Assembly: GCF_003205835.1 (NCBI RefSeq) | Contig: NZ_CP029773.1 | Location: 3,504,501-3,568,500 of the forward strand | Direction of reading: 5' to 3' | Source: Stenotrophomonas maltophilia | GTDB lineage: Bacteria; Pseudomonadota; Gammaproteobacteria; Xanthomonadales; Xanthomonadaceae | Length of the DNA stretch: 64,000 bases | Part shown: positions 7,662 to 15,221 of the stretch, in pieces | Numbering within the stretch: the first letter of the stretch is position 1 | Layout: each line of letters opens with the position of its first letter | Notes under the pieces: generated by a model | Told to the model about the DNA's origin: nothing | Seen by the model: only the letters and a program-made list of their open reading frames with translations | Database searches by the model: none | Program-made: the position numbers and the translations under genes

Positions 7662-8822
7662 ATGTACCGTCCTGCCGCCCACTGCCTCACCCTTTCGCTG
7701 CTGGCCTTCTGTGCTCCCGCCTTCGGCGCAGGCCAGGCACCGCCCGCCGATGTGGTGACGACCCCGACCATCACCGTGTCGGCCGCACGCGTGCCGACCC
7801 CGGAAGAAGTGTTCGCCATTCCGGCGGACCTGCGCACGATGCTCCAGAAGCAGGTGATCCAGCGCAGCTACTCACGCGACCAGCGGCTGCAGGCGCTCGT
7901 GGAGATGATCTTCGATCAGCACGGGCTGGACCTGCAGTACGACGCCAATGCGACCTACACCGTCAGCGATATCTGGCAGCACCGCCGCGCCAACTGCCTG
8001 GCCTTCACCCTGCTGTTCGTGACGCTTGCCCGGGAGGCCGGTATCCAGGCCCGCGTGCAGGAAGTCGGGCAGGTGGTGTCCTGGTACCAGGACCAGGACC
8101 AGGACGCAGGCGTGGTCTACAGCGTCGGCCACGTCAACGCCGGTGTCGACGTCGGCGGGCGTTTCGGTACCGTCGATCTGGATCGCAATGTGCTCTATGA
8201 CCGCCACGGGCCGGTTCCGGTCAGCCGTGCACGGGCATTGGCGCACTTCTACAACAACCGGGGCGCGGAGCGCCTCGCCGACGGTGATTTCGGCGGCGCT
8301 CGTGCATTCTTCAACGCTTCCCTGGCCCAGGACAGCGGGTTCGCTCCGGTGTGGAACAACCTCGGCGTGCTCGACCACCGCGAAGGCAACAATGAGGCGG
8401 CGCGGCAGGCACTGGAACGATCGCTGCAGCTGGACAGCCGCCAGGATGCCGCACTGACCAATGCCTCCGCGCTGTTCCGCAGCCTGGGATTGACCGCGCA
8501 GGCGCAGTCACTTGAGCGCCGGTTGAAGTCGGTGCAGCGCGAAGACCCGTTCGCGCAGTACATGTTCGGCGCCAAGGCCGAACGCGCTGGCCAGCTGGAT
8601 GCGGCGATCCGCTATTACCGGCAGGCCGTGCGCCTGTACGACACCGCGCATCAGTTCCACTTCGGGCTGGCGCGGGTCTATTTCCTGGCGGGCCAGCTCA
8701 AGCGCGCCGATCGCGAACTGCTGCGTGCACAGGAACTGGGTGGCGCGCCGGAGCAGGCGCGCTACCAGGCCAAGCTGGACAGCCTGGCCCGCTGGCGTGC
8801 GCAGCAGCAGGCCAAGCGCTGA
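7662..8822 (+). CDS. Exported transglutaminase-like/TPR repeat protein
   Basis: A protein of 386 residues with a signal peptide (hydrophobic LTLSLLAFCAPAFG, cleavage near residue 23), so probably periplasmic. Residues 60-175 look like a transglutaminase/cysteine-protease fold, with Cys112 in RANCLAF, His157 in GHVNAG and an Asp in DLDRN. From about residue 190, tetratricopeptide repeats follow (YNNRGAERLADGDFGGARAF, WNNLGVLDHREGNNEAARQA and two more), suggesting protein-protein contacts. The combination is seen in unassigned xanthomonad proteins. Whether the triad is active cannot be judged. It is a single gene facing yjdM. Confidence 0.75.
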   Translation: MYRPAAHCLTLSLLAFCAPAFGAGQAPPADVVTTPTITVSAARVPTPEEVFAIPADLRTMLQKQVIQRSYSRDQRLQALVEMIFDQHGLDLQYDANATYTVSDIWQHRRANCLAFTLLFVTLAREAGIQARVQEVGQVVSWYQDQDQDAGVVYSVGHVNAGVDVGGRFGTVDLDRNVLYDRHGPVPVSRARALAHFYNNRGAERLADGDFGGARAFFNASLAQDSGFAPVWNNLGVLDHREGNNEAARQALERSLQLDSRQDAALTNASALFRSLGLTAQAQSLERRLKSVQREDPFAQYMFGAKAERAGQLDAAIRYYRQAVRLYDTAHQFHFGLARVYFLAGQLKRADRELLRAQELGGAPEQARYQAKLDSLARWRAQQQAKR

Positions 8823-8828
8823 AGGCGA

Positions 8829-9164
8829 TCAGGCCTTCTTGAGGAAGCAGGTCTTCAGGACCAGGCCCTTGATCTTGTCCGAGTTGCCTTCGATGTGCTC
8901 GGCATCGTCCTCGACCAGGCGGATGTTGCGGATCACGGTGCCCTGCTTGAGCGGGATCGAGGAGCCCTTGACCTTCAGATCCTTGATCACGGTGACGGTG
9001 TCGCCGGTCTGCAGGGTATTGCCGTTGCTGTCACGCACGACCAGGGTGGAACCGGCGCTTTCCTCGGCGGTCCATTCGAAACCGCAGTCGGCGCAGATCC
9101 ACAGCGCGCCATCGGCATAGGTGTTTTCCAGGGTGCACTGCGGGCAGGCGGGAACAGAAGACAT
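8829..9164 (-). CDS. yjdM: PhnA/YjdM-type zinc ribbon protein
   Basis: A 111-residue protein starting MSSVPACPQC, with GAGG 8 bases before this ATG; an upstream ATG five codons earlier is less well placed. The N-terminus is a zinc ribbon (CPQC at 7-10 and CADC about 20 residues later). The rest is the small KOW-like PhnA domain (GDTVTVIKDLKVKGSS, ending LVLKTCFLKKA). E. coli YjdM was once called PhnA but is not the phosphonoacetate hydrolase; its real role is unclear. The length and full-length pattern match the family well. Confidence 0.88.
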   Translation of the reverse strand: MSSVPACPQCTLENTYADGALWICADCGFEWTAEESAGSTLVVRDSNGNTLQTGDTVTVIKDLKVKGSSIPLKQGTVIRNIRLVEDDAEHIEGNSDKIKGLVLKTCFLKKA

Positions 9165-9346
9165 CAGCAAGTACCTCAAAGTGAATCAACAGCGGCCATT
9201 GTAACCGCCCAGCCCTTCCCCCCTCTTTTCGGGGGTGGTGCCCGGGAAACTCCTTGACTCGTTCCACACCGGCAAGCGACGGGAACTTGCAGTCGGCGAC
9301 GAACTGCAGCAGAGTGCGCGGCCCCTGATCGCCCCCGGAACTCCCC

Positions 9347-10708
9347 ATGCGCCTCGGCATCGACTTCGGTACCAGCAACTCCGCCGCCGCCATCGTGCAT
9401 GAGGGGAAACTGCTGCCGATCCGCTTCGGCGACGCCGAGCAGTTCCGCACCAGCGTGTACTTCCCCGGCGTGGTGCCCGACCCGGACGACTTCCAGCTCG
9501 ACGCCGGCCAGGAACACGAGCTGCAGCAGATGATCGACAGCGCCGCGCGCGCGGCCCGCGCCGCCGGCCAGGAACGCACGCCGCAGGCGCTGCGCCGCGA
9601 AGCCCTGCGCGCACTGCGCCGGGAATGGATGGAAGCCCGCGCCGGCAAGGAGCGCAGCGCCAGCGACCTGCTGCAGAACGCGGTCTACGGCGACGACGCG
9701 CTGGAAGCCTATTTCGAGGAACACGAAGGCAACCTGGTGCAGAGCCCGAAGTCGATGCTGGGCTACAACCTGCACCCGCGCGCGAAGCAGACCATCACCG
9801 GCATCGCCGCGCACATCCTCGAGCACATCCGCCTGACCGCCAGCGCCCAGCTTGGCCAGCCGCTGCGTGCCGCCCTGCTCGGCCGCCCGGTGCAGTTCCG
9901 CAGCTCGATCGGCGCGGCCGGCAACGACCAGGCGCTGGACATCCTGCGAGAAGCCGCCACCCAGGCCGGTTTCGACCAGATTGATTTCCTCGAGGAACCG
10001 GCCGCGGCGGCCATGCACTACCACGCCGAAAGCCGCGAGCGGCACCAGGCCGTGATCGTCGACATCGGCGGCGGCACCACCGACATCGCGCATGCCGAAG
10101 TCGGCGGCGACGACGCCCCGCGTATCCATCGCGCCTGGGGTATCGCCCGCGGCGGTACCGACATCGATCTGGCGCTGAGCCTGTCCAGCTACATGCCGCT
10201 GTTCGGCCGCGGCGTCACCCGCGTGCCCGCCCACCACTATGTGGAAGCCGCCACCGTGCAGGACATGACGCGCCAGCGCGACTTCCGCCAGCACAAATAC
10301 GATCACGTCGACGACCCGTGGGGCGCACGCCTGCAGGCCCTGCAGGACACCGGCAACACCGCCCGCCTGTACCGTGACGTCGAACGCGCCAAGATCGCCC
10401 TCAGCGCCGCCGGCGAACACCGCAGCACGCTGGACTACATCGCCCGCGACCTGCATGCCGACAGCAGCGCCGACGGCCTGGCCGCCGCCGCCCATGGCTA
10501 CCTGGAGCAGATCCGTGAACTGCTTGCCCAGGTCCGCAGCGACATCGGCGGCGACCCGGACGCGGTGTTCCTGACCGGCGGCATGTCCCGTGCCGGTTAC
10601 CTGCGCCAAGCCGTGGCGGAGGCCTTCCCGGGGGCCCGCATGGTCCACGGCGAGCCCTCGCTGGGCGTGGTCCAGGGCCTTGCGCTGGCGGCAGCCAGCC
10701 AGGATTAA
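9347..10708 (+). CDS. yegD: YegD-type Hsp70 family protein
   Basis: A 453-residue member of the actin-like ATPase superfamily, close in length to E. coli YegD (about 450). It has the phosphate-1 loop GIDFGTSNSAAA at the N-terminus, FLEEPAAAAMHY near residue 215 and the phosphate-2 motif DIGGGTTDIAH near residue 240. The C-terminal LTGGMSRAGYLRQAV is the adenosine motif. The substrate-binding domain and lid of DnaK are absent, so it is a nucleotide-binding Hsp70 relative of unknown client. It is monocistronic on sequence evidence. Confidence 0.88.
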   Translation: MRLGIDFGTSNSAAAIVHEGKLLPIRFGDAEQFRTSVYFPGVVPDPDDFQLDAGQEHELQQMIDSAARAARAAGQERTPQALRREALRALRREWMEARAGKERSASDLLQNAVYGDDALEAYFEEHEGNLVQSPKSMLGYNLHPRAKQTITGIAAHILEHIRLTASAQLGQPLRAALLGRPVQFRSSIGAAGNDQALDILREAATQAGFDQIDFLEEPAAAAMHYHAESRERHQAVIVDIGGGTTDIAHAEVGGDDAPRIHRAWGIARGGTDIDLALSLSSYMPLFGRGVTRVPAHHYVEAATVQDMTRQRDFRQHKYDHVDDPWGARLQALQDTGNTARLYRDVERAKIALSAAGEHRSTLDYIARDLHADSSADGLAAAAHGYLEQIRELLAQVRSDIGGDPDAVFLTGGMSRAGYLRQAVAEAFPGARMVHGEPSLGVVQGLALAAASQD

Positions 10709-10844
10709 CAAAACGTTACGCGGTCTAAGTTACTCTTGGTCGGCTAAAACCCCGCTGCACCTTCCACCGGCCACGCCGGTGTGTGTCCACGGTACAGCCT
10801 GGCCCGCCCTGCGGGCCTAGCGGCCATGCCTTCCTGGCTCGTTC

Positions 10845-11231
10845 ATGGTCCGCGCAGCACCTGAGCCGCCATCGAGACCCGCTTTGGGCACCCGCCAGGC
10901 CCCCGTGGCCTTACAACCTGACGCAGCACCTGCACCCATCGACTGCCGCCGTTGTGACGCGGTCTGTTGCCGGCTGCCCGTGCTGCTGCAGCCCGGCGAC
11001 CACGTGCCTGGCCAGTTCCTTGCCCGCGACGCCCACGGCCGTGCCGTGATGGCGCGCAACGAGGAAGGCTGGTGCGCGGCGATCGATCCCTATCACCTGC
11101 GCTGCACGATCTATTCGCAGCGCCCGGCGATCTGCCGCCAGTTTTCAATGGGCGGCGATGACTGCCGCCGCGAGCGGCAGGACTACCTGCGCCAGGCCGA
11201 CGCCTGGGCGCTTTCCTCCCCTTCCACCTGA
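10845..11231 (+). CDS. YkgJ-family cysteine cluster protein
   Basis: A 128-residue protein with a CxxC...CC pattern (CRRCDAVCCRLPV near residue 36), a CAAIDPYHLRCTIYSQRPAICRQF block and a late Cys. This is the CxxCxxxCC/YkgJ (UPF0153) family, thought to bind zinc or an Fe-S cluster; the function is unknown. The N-terminal 30 residues are Pro/Ala-rich and poorly ordered, and no other Met is available, so a later non-ATG start is possible. It is followed after 11 bases by a small basic-protein gene with its own AGGAG site, so the two probably form one transcript. Confidence 0.78.
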   Translation: MVRAAPEPPSRPALGTRQAPVALQPDAAPAPIDCRRCDAVCCRLPVLLQPGDHVPGQFLARDAHGRAVMARNEEGWCAAIDPYHLRCTIYSQRPAICRQFSMGGDDCRRERQDYLRQADAWALSSPST

Positions 11232-11242
11232 CAGGAGCAACC

Positions 11243-11425
11243 ATGCCCCGCAAGGCAAAGACCCCCGCGAAGGCCAGCAACAGCATCCGCAGCGAACGCA
11301 AGGGCGCGGCCGCCAGCACCGTGGTCAGCAGCGATTCGATCGCTTCGGACCTGGCAGCGTTCCGCAAGGCCGGTGGCAAGATCGAAGTCCTCGGCACCAC
11401 CTGGGCGCTGAAGAAAGCCAGCTGA
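11243..11425 (+). CDS. Small basic hypothetical protein
   Basis: A 60-residue protein with a Lys/Arg-rich N-terminus (MPRKAKTPAKASNSIRSERK) and a short ordered tail, FRKAGGKIEVLGTTWALKKA. AGGAG stands 6 bases before the ATG, which supports translation. I do not recognise a family with a known function. The charge suggests nucleic-acid contact but nothing proves it. It follows the YkgJ-family gene closely and shares its probable transcript, which a GC hairpin would end. Confidence 0.65.
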   Translation: MPRKAKTPAKASNSIRSERKGAAASTVVSSDSIASDLAAFRKAGGKIEVLGTTWALKKAS

Positions 11426-11436
11426 CCCAGCACCGA

Positions 11437-11459
11437 CCGCGGCGGCGCTGCCGCCGCGG
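11437..11459. terminator. GC hairpin between converging genes
   Basis: A perfect 9-bp stem, CCGCGGCGG with CCGCCGCGG, around CGCTG. It lies 12 bases after the small basic-protein gene and 16 before the end of the DUF4097 gene. It lacks a T-run, so it is at best a weak bidirectional terminator. Confidence 0.45.
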
Positions 11460-11474
11460 CCTGCCGGATCGTGC

Positions 11475-12356
11475 TCAGCGATCCAGGCGCACCCGCACGC
11501 TGCCCGAGTGCGACTGGATGCGGATGTCACCGTCGCCGCCGCCCAGCCGCGTATCGAGGTTGCTGCCCGGCCCATAGCGCGGCCGCTCCACCTGCCCGGC
11601 ATCGCTGTTGATCGACCCGCTGAAGCTGTTCACTGACAGCTGCGCCGACACCGTGCGCGGCAGGCTCAGCGTGACCGACGCACTCACCGATTCGACATTG
11701 ATGCGGCCCCCCGGCGCCAGCCCGGCCGCGGACAGGTCGATACTGCCCGATACGGTTTCCACCGCCAGCCGTTGCACGCGCCCGGCGTCGACCTCGACCC
11801 GGCCCGACACCGTCTGTGCACCGATATCGCCGGACACGCCGCCGCCGGCCTCGATGCGGCCACTGACCGTGTTCACATCCAGCTTCGGCGTCTGCAGGCG
11901 TGCGCTGACGCTGCCGCTGACCGTGTTGAGCTTGCTGTCACCACTGCGTCCGGCGGCGCTCAGGCTGCCGCTGACCGAGTCGGCCTGGAGCCGTCGCACA
12001 TCGATGCCGCTGATGTCCTGGTTCGCGCTGACCGTGCTCAGCAGCAGTTCCACCGAGCGCGGCACGTTCAGCACCAGCGTGGCCCCACCGTTGTTGTTGC
12101 GGCGCGGGTATTCGATCTCCCAGCGCACGCGGTTGGCGCTCTTCTCCTGGCGCAGCTGCAGGCCATCGCTGAGCGTGCCGGTCAGCTGCACATCGTTGCG
12201 GTCCCAGCCACGCACGGTCACCTTGCCAGCCACGTTGCTCAGCTCGATGCGGCCACCGGCGGCCAGGTTGTGGCGCTCGTCGATCTGGGTGTCAGCCAGG
12301 GCCACTGCCGGCAGCAGCAACAGCGCGGCGCAGCAGGTCATCAGGGTTCGTGTCAT
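11475..12356 (-). CDS. DUF4097-family exported beta-strand repeat protein
   Basis: A 293-residue protein with a signal peptide (MTRTLMTCCAALLLLPAVALA) and then a long series of short beta strands of the DUF4097/adhesin type, with repeated SVSGS, TVSGS and TVSGR turns from about residue 130 to 250. Such proteins form a right-handed beta-helix-like fold in the periplasm or at the surface; their function is mostly unknown. It follows the ECF sigma and anti-sigma genes in the same direction, 11 bases after the latter, so it is probably a member and target of that envelope-sensing unit. Confidence 0.8.
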   Translation of the reverse strand: MTRTLMTCCAALLLLPAVALADTQIDERHNLAAGGRIELSNVAGKVTVRGWDRNDVQLTGTLSDGLQLRQEKSANRVRWEIEYPRRNNNGGATLVLNVPRSVELLLSTVSANQDISGIDVRRLQADSVSGSLSAAGRSGDSKLNTVSGSVSARLQTPKLDVNTVSGRIEAGGGVSGDIGAQTVSGRVEVDAGRVQRLAVETVSGSIDLSAAGLAPGGRINVESVSASVTLSLPRTVSAQLSVNSFSGSINSDAGQVERPRYGPGSNLDTRLGGGDGDIRIQSHSGSVRVRLDR

Positions 12357-12367
12357 CGGGGGTCTCC

Positions 12368-12901
12368 TCAGGTCGTCAGGCCGGACTCGGCGGCATAGGC
12401 CGCTTGCCGGGTCAGTTCCAGCCGCAGCGCATAGGTGCGCTTGAGCTGGCCAAGCAGGTGCGGCGCACGTGGATCCTGCGCAAGTGCGGCCTGGATCTGT
12501 GCCGCGCTTTCATCGAGTTCGTGCAGCGCCGGCTGCCATTCCGGTGCCCGGCCTGGGGGCAACGAGGCCACGGCCTGCTGGTACTGCTCGGTCATCGCTG
12601 CGGCCTGCAGCTGCAGGGTAGACGGCACCGGCGCGTCCGGCTGCGCATGGCGCCACGGCGCCACCGCGTAGAGCGCGAGGCTGGCCGCCAGGGCAGCGCC
12701 AGCCGGCAACCACCAGCGGTGCCGCGAACGCGCAGGCAGGGCCACCACGTTGCCCGGTGGCACGGGTGCTTCCTGCGATCCACGCGGCGGCAGCTGCGCC
12801 GACAGGCGCGCCCAGCCATCGGTGGGCAGGCTGCGTTCGGGTGGCAGTGCGCGCAGTCGGGCTGCCAGATCGTGGTCGGAATCGTGTTCGCGTGTACTCA
12901 T
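12368..12901 (-). CDS. Probable anti-sigma factor (single-span membrane protein)
   Basis: A 177-residue protein with a cytoplasmic acidic/basic N-terminus, one membrane span (WWLPAGAALAASLALYAVA, about residues 63-81) and a periplasmic helical tail. No zinc-binding HxxxCxxC is present, so it is not a ZAS-type anti-sigma. The call rests on position: its ATG overlaps the stop of the ECF sigma gene as ATGA, the usual arrangement of a sigma factor with its membrane regulator. The DUF4097 protein is coded next. Without the operon I could not name it. Confidence 0.65.
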   Translation of the reverse strand: MSTREHDSDHDLAARLRALPPERSLPTDGWARLSAQLPPRGSQEAPVPPGNVVALPARSRHRWWLPAGAALAASLALYAVAPWRHAQPDAPVPSTLQLQAAAMTEQYQQAVASLPPGRAPEWQPALHELDESAAQIQAALAQDPRAPHLLGQLKRTYALRLELTRQAAYAAESGLTT

Positions 12902-13476
12902 GTCATGTCTCCCAGCCGTGCGCGCAACAGGCCACGCGCACGATGCAACTGTGCCTTCGAACTGCCGACAGCCATCTGCAGTTGTTCGGCGATTTCCTGG
13001 TGTTTCCAGCCTTCGATGTCGTGCAGCACCAGTACCGCACGCGCCCGTGGTGGCAGCGTCGACAGCGCCCGTTCGAGGTCGCGTTCGGTGCCGGCGCAGC
13101 GATCATGCACCGCTAGTTCCTGCAACCCTCCGTCCACCTCGTCGAGACTGTCATGGTCCTGCCCGGCAGCACGTCCGCGCAGCTCCATCAGCGCAGCGTT
13201 GACGCCCAGCCGGTGCAGCCAGGTCGACAGGCTGCTCTCGAAGCGGAACCCCGGCAGCGCTTTCCACGCCTGCAGGAAGGCCTCCTGCAATGCATCCTCG
13301 GCACGTGCCTGCTGGCCGCCACACAACCGCCAAAGCACAGCGAATACACGCGGCGCGTGGCGCCGGTACAGCAGTTCGTAGGCAGCGGTGTCGCCCGCGG
13401 CCGCCGCCCGCACCAGAGCGGGTTCGTCGACGGCGTCGTTGGCGGCAGGCGGCGCGGGCATGGTGGTGTCGAGCAT
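12898..13476 (-). CDS. ECF-subfamily RNA polymerase sigma factor
   Basis: About 192 residues from the ATG at 13476 (MLDTTMPAPPA); the Met at codon 6 is another possible start. Region 2 is visible as YELLYRRHAPRVFAVLWRLC and AEDALQEAFLQAWKAL. Region 4 is visible as LPPRARAVLVLHDIEGWKHQ with EIAEQLQMAVGSSKAQLHRA. The open frame continues far upstream, but that part is not sigma-like and runs over other genes. Upstream (13501-13543) an inverted pair AAAAGGTT/AACCTTTT could be an operator. It heads a sigma/anti-sigma/DUF4097 unit and is distinct from the rpoE found later in the window. Confidence 0.85.
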   Translation of the reverse strand: MLDTTMPAPPAANDAVDEPALVRAAAAGDTAAYELLYRRHAPRVFAVLWRLCGGQQARAEDALQEAFLQAWKALPGFRFESSLSTWLHRLGVNAALMELRGRAAGQDHDSLDEVDGGLQELAVHDRCAGTERDLERALSTLPPRARAVLVLHDIEGWKHQEIAEQLQMAVGSSKAQLHRARGLLRARLGDMT

Positions 13477-13600
13477 ATCGCTTGGATGCGGCAACCCGGG
13501 AAAAGGTTTAGAGCCGATCCGAGGTCGGGCAATGCAACCTTTTCGACCGTCCCTGCATCCATGAAAGGTCCTTCGCAAAAACGCCGTAGGGGAGTCCCCC

Positions 13601-13780
13601 ATGTCCAGCCCATCCTGCGCCGCCCTGCTGGTGATCGCCGCCTGCGTCGTGCTGCAGGCACTGGGCCTGTCACTGCAGCTGCGCCCCGACAACGGCCGCG
13701 CCTGCCTGCAACAGCACCGCCAGGAGCTGGTCTGCCTGGCCTGGACACCGGCGGTCGAATCCCCCGCACGCGCCGGGTAA
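13601..13780 (+). CDS. Small single-span hypothetical protein
   Basis: A 59-residue open frame starting MSSPSCAALLVIAACVVLQA, with GGGGAG about 7 bases before the ATG. The first 25 residues form one hydrophobic segment; the rest is polar, with two Cys (RACLQQHRQELVCLAW). It lies alone between the divergent ECF sigma gene and the mscS-like gene on the plus strand, ending 35 bases before the latter. It may be a small membrane protein cotranscribed with the channel. Codon use looks like its neighbours. The function is unknown. Confidence 0.5.
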   Translation: MSSPSCAALLVIAACVVLQALGLSLQLRPDNGRACLQQHRQELVCLAWTPAVESPARAG

Positions 13781-13815
13781 CATCGGGGGCCGTCCCCGCC
13801 ACCTGTTTTCGCCCC

Positions 13816-14409
13816 ATGATGTTGTCGCTGAAGGATCACCTGCCCGCCTGGACCCACCCGTGGTTGAACTACGCGGGCGTCGCCCTGCAGATCGTACTGG
13901 TGCTGCTGGTCGCATGGCTCCTGCGCGTGCTCGCCCGTCGCCTGATCCGCCGCTTTGCCGAGCACTACACGCTGCCGCCTGAAATGGTGATGGGCGCACG
14001 CCGGATCACCAGTTTCGTGGTCTATTTCAGTGCCCTGCTGTACATCCTCAGCCTGCTCGGCGCGAAGCCCTCGGTACTGTGGACCGCGTTCACCGGCTTC
14101 GCCGCCGTGGGCGCGGTGGCCTTCTTCGCGGCGTGGAGCGTGCTGTCCAACATCTTCTGCACGCTGCTGATCTTCACCACCCGTCCGTTCCGCCTGCACG
14201 ACTACATCGAGGTCCTGGAGAACGGCGAGAAACCTGGCCTGAAGGGCCGGGTGATCGACGTGAACCTGATCTACACCACGCTGCAGGAGACCGGCGACGG
14301 CCACGAGGGCACGGTGCTGCAGCTGCCGAACAACCTGTTCTTCCAGCGCACGGTGCGCCGCTGGCGTGACCCGGCGCAGGCCCCCGGCGGCATCCAGGGC
14401 GACGGCTGA
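13816..14409 (+). CDS. Short MscS-family mechanosensitive channel protein
   Basis: A 197-residue inner-membrane protein. Two hydrophobic spans (VALQIVLVLLVAWLLRVLA and ITSFVVYFSALLYILSLLG) are followed by a pore-like helix rich in Gly/Ala (AFTGFAAVGAVAFFAAWSVL), then the start of the MscS beta domain (RPFRLHDYIEV, with later LQLPNNLFFQ). It stops soon after that domain and lacks the alpha/beta C-terminal part of E. coli MscS (286 residues). Members release solutes when the membrane is stretched. Two adjacent ATGs (13816, 13819) are possible starts. Confidence 0.82.
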   Translation: MMLSLKDHLPAWTHPWLNYAGVALQIVLVLLVAWLLRVLARRLIRRFAEHYTLPPEMVMGARRITSFVVYFSALLYILSLLGAKPSVLWTAFTGFAAVGAVAFFAAWSVLSNIFCTLLIFTTRPFRLHDYIEVLENGEKPGLKGRVIDVNLIYTTLQETGDGHEGTVLQLPNNLFFQRTVRRWRDPAQAPGGIQGDG

Positions 14410-14509
14410 GGGTGGTTTTCGGCAGGGCTGCGCCCTGCACCCGCTATGAGCTGGAGCAACAGCACCAGCAACAGCAAAGGCGAAAACAAAAGCCGGCATT
14501 CCGTGGGTT

Positions 14510-14611
14510 GGCGGGATGGATCCGGTGGCGGGAGACGCCGTAAACCCGTCCATGGGGGCTTGGCCGCGGCATCCATGCCGCGGACACTCCCGCCACCGGA
14601 CCCACCCCGCC
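14510..14611 (-). ncRNA. TwoAYGGAY-like structured element, copy 1
   Basis: Read on the minus strand, an outer stem of about 25 bp (14510-14534 with 14587-14611, two wobbles) encloses two hairpins. The first is CCGCGGC-ATGGAT-GCCGCGG (14564-14583) and the second CCC-ATGGAC-GGG (14545-14556). Both loops fit AYGGAY. Directly upstream is a GGAAATCTGTC box (14615-14625). Five relatives lie in this window. Transcription is not shown. Confidence 0.6.
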
Positions 14612-14658
14612 TTCGACAGATTTCCGCGAGCTGTCGGAACGACGCGTTGCCCTGGTGG

Positions 14659-14684
14659 GTGTCGACCTAGGTCGACACCTACCC
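14659..14684. repeat. SMAG-type palindrome
   Basis: The palindrome GTGTCGACCTAGGTCGACAC is followed by CTAC, the complement of the GTAG head. The same palindrome occurs at 4487-4510. Confidence 0.75.
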
Positions 14685-14784
14685 ACACCGTCCCGCCTAC
14701 CTACGGAATGCCCGCTTTTGACGTTGAAGTTGCCTTGGCTTGAAGGCCTCGGCGGGTGCAGGGCGCAGCCCTGCCGAACAACCT

Positions 14785-15051
14785 TTACCTCAACTGGCTG
14801 TCCTTGCTGCCACGCCGGTTGTAGCCGGCATGCGCCTGCGCCTCATCGTCATGCGCCTGCTGGCACGCCACGCACAGCCGTACCCCGGGCACGGCCTGAC
14901 GCCGCGCCAACGGGATCGGCGCGTCGCATTCCTCACAGTGTTCCAGACCCGGGCCCTCGCGCAGCTGGCGCCGCGCGCGGGCGATCGCATCGTCGACGGT
15001 GGCGTCGATCTGGTCCTGGACCGCGCTGTCTCCCGCCCAACCGGTGGCCAT
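14785..15051 (-). CDS. DksA/TraR-family C4 zinc finger protein (YbiI-like)
   Basis: An 88-residue protein. A GGAGG touches an upstream ATG (15057) but is correctly spaced (6 bases) for the ATG at 15051, so I chose MATGWAGDSAVQ as the start. A short helical part is followed by the zinc finger CEECDAPIPLARRQAVPGV with a second pair CVAC, typical of small TraR/DksA relatives such as YbiI. These may bind RNA polymerase through its secondary channel, but the short forms lack the long coiled-coil of DksA and their role is unclear. It is monocistronic, ending beside a repeat region. Confidence 0.85.
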   Translation of the reverse strand: MATGWAGDSAVQDQIDATVDDAIARARRQLREGPGLEHCEECDAPIPLARRQAVPGVRLCVACQQAHDDEAQAHAGYNRRGSKDSQLR

Positions 15052-15164
15052 GGCCATCCTCCGCAGGTGTGTAGCCTGATATGGGGACGATACACCCGCG
15101 CCCAAAGGAGCAGACCTGGGTTGAGCCGAGCCATGCCCGGCAAGCCTTCAGCAAGCCGAGCAGG

Positions 15165-15218
15165 AAGTGGACGGATCCGATCAGGCCGATTGCGGCTTAA
15201 TCCCCTCCGTCCCCTTTT
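15165..15218. repeat. Degenerate GGGGACGGAGGGG inverted repeat
   Basis: The right arm CTTAATCCCCTCCGTCCCC plus TTTT (15196-15218) is intact and preceded by GCCGATTGCGG, just as at 38912-38945. The left arm (15165-15183) has decayed. It lies directly after the DUF2058 gene. Confidence 0.65.
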
Positions 15219-15221
15219 TGC

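Larger units (their letters stand above)
14422..14784. repeat. Mosaic intergenic repeat region bounded by two REP hairpins
   Basis: This 375-base gap holds no gene. It is bordered by the same REP hairpin in opposite orientations, GCAGGGC-TGC-GCCCTGC at 14422-14438 and GCAGGGC-GCA-GCCCTGC at 14758-14774. Between them lie a two-loop structured element (14510-14611) and a GTAG palindrome (14659-14684). The same modules in other combinations fill the gaps at 42.5, 54.0 and 60.5 kb. Confidence 0.75.

Noticed and set aside
13477..14688. N-terminal extension of the ECF sigma frame by about 400 codons
   Set aside because: The extension runs antisense through the mscS-like gene and a repeat region and has no sigma similarity; region 2 begins soon after the chosen ATG.
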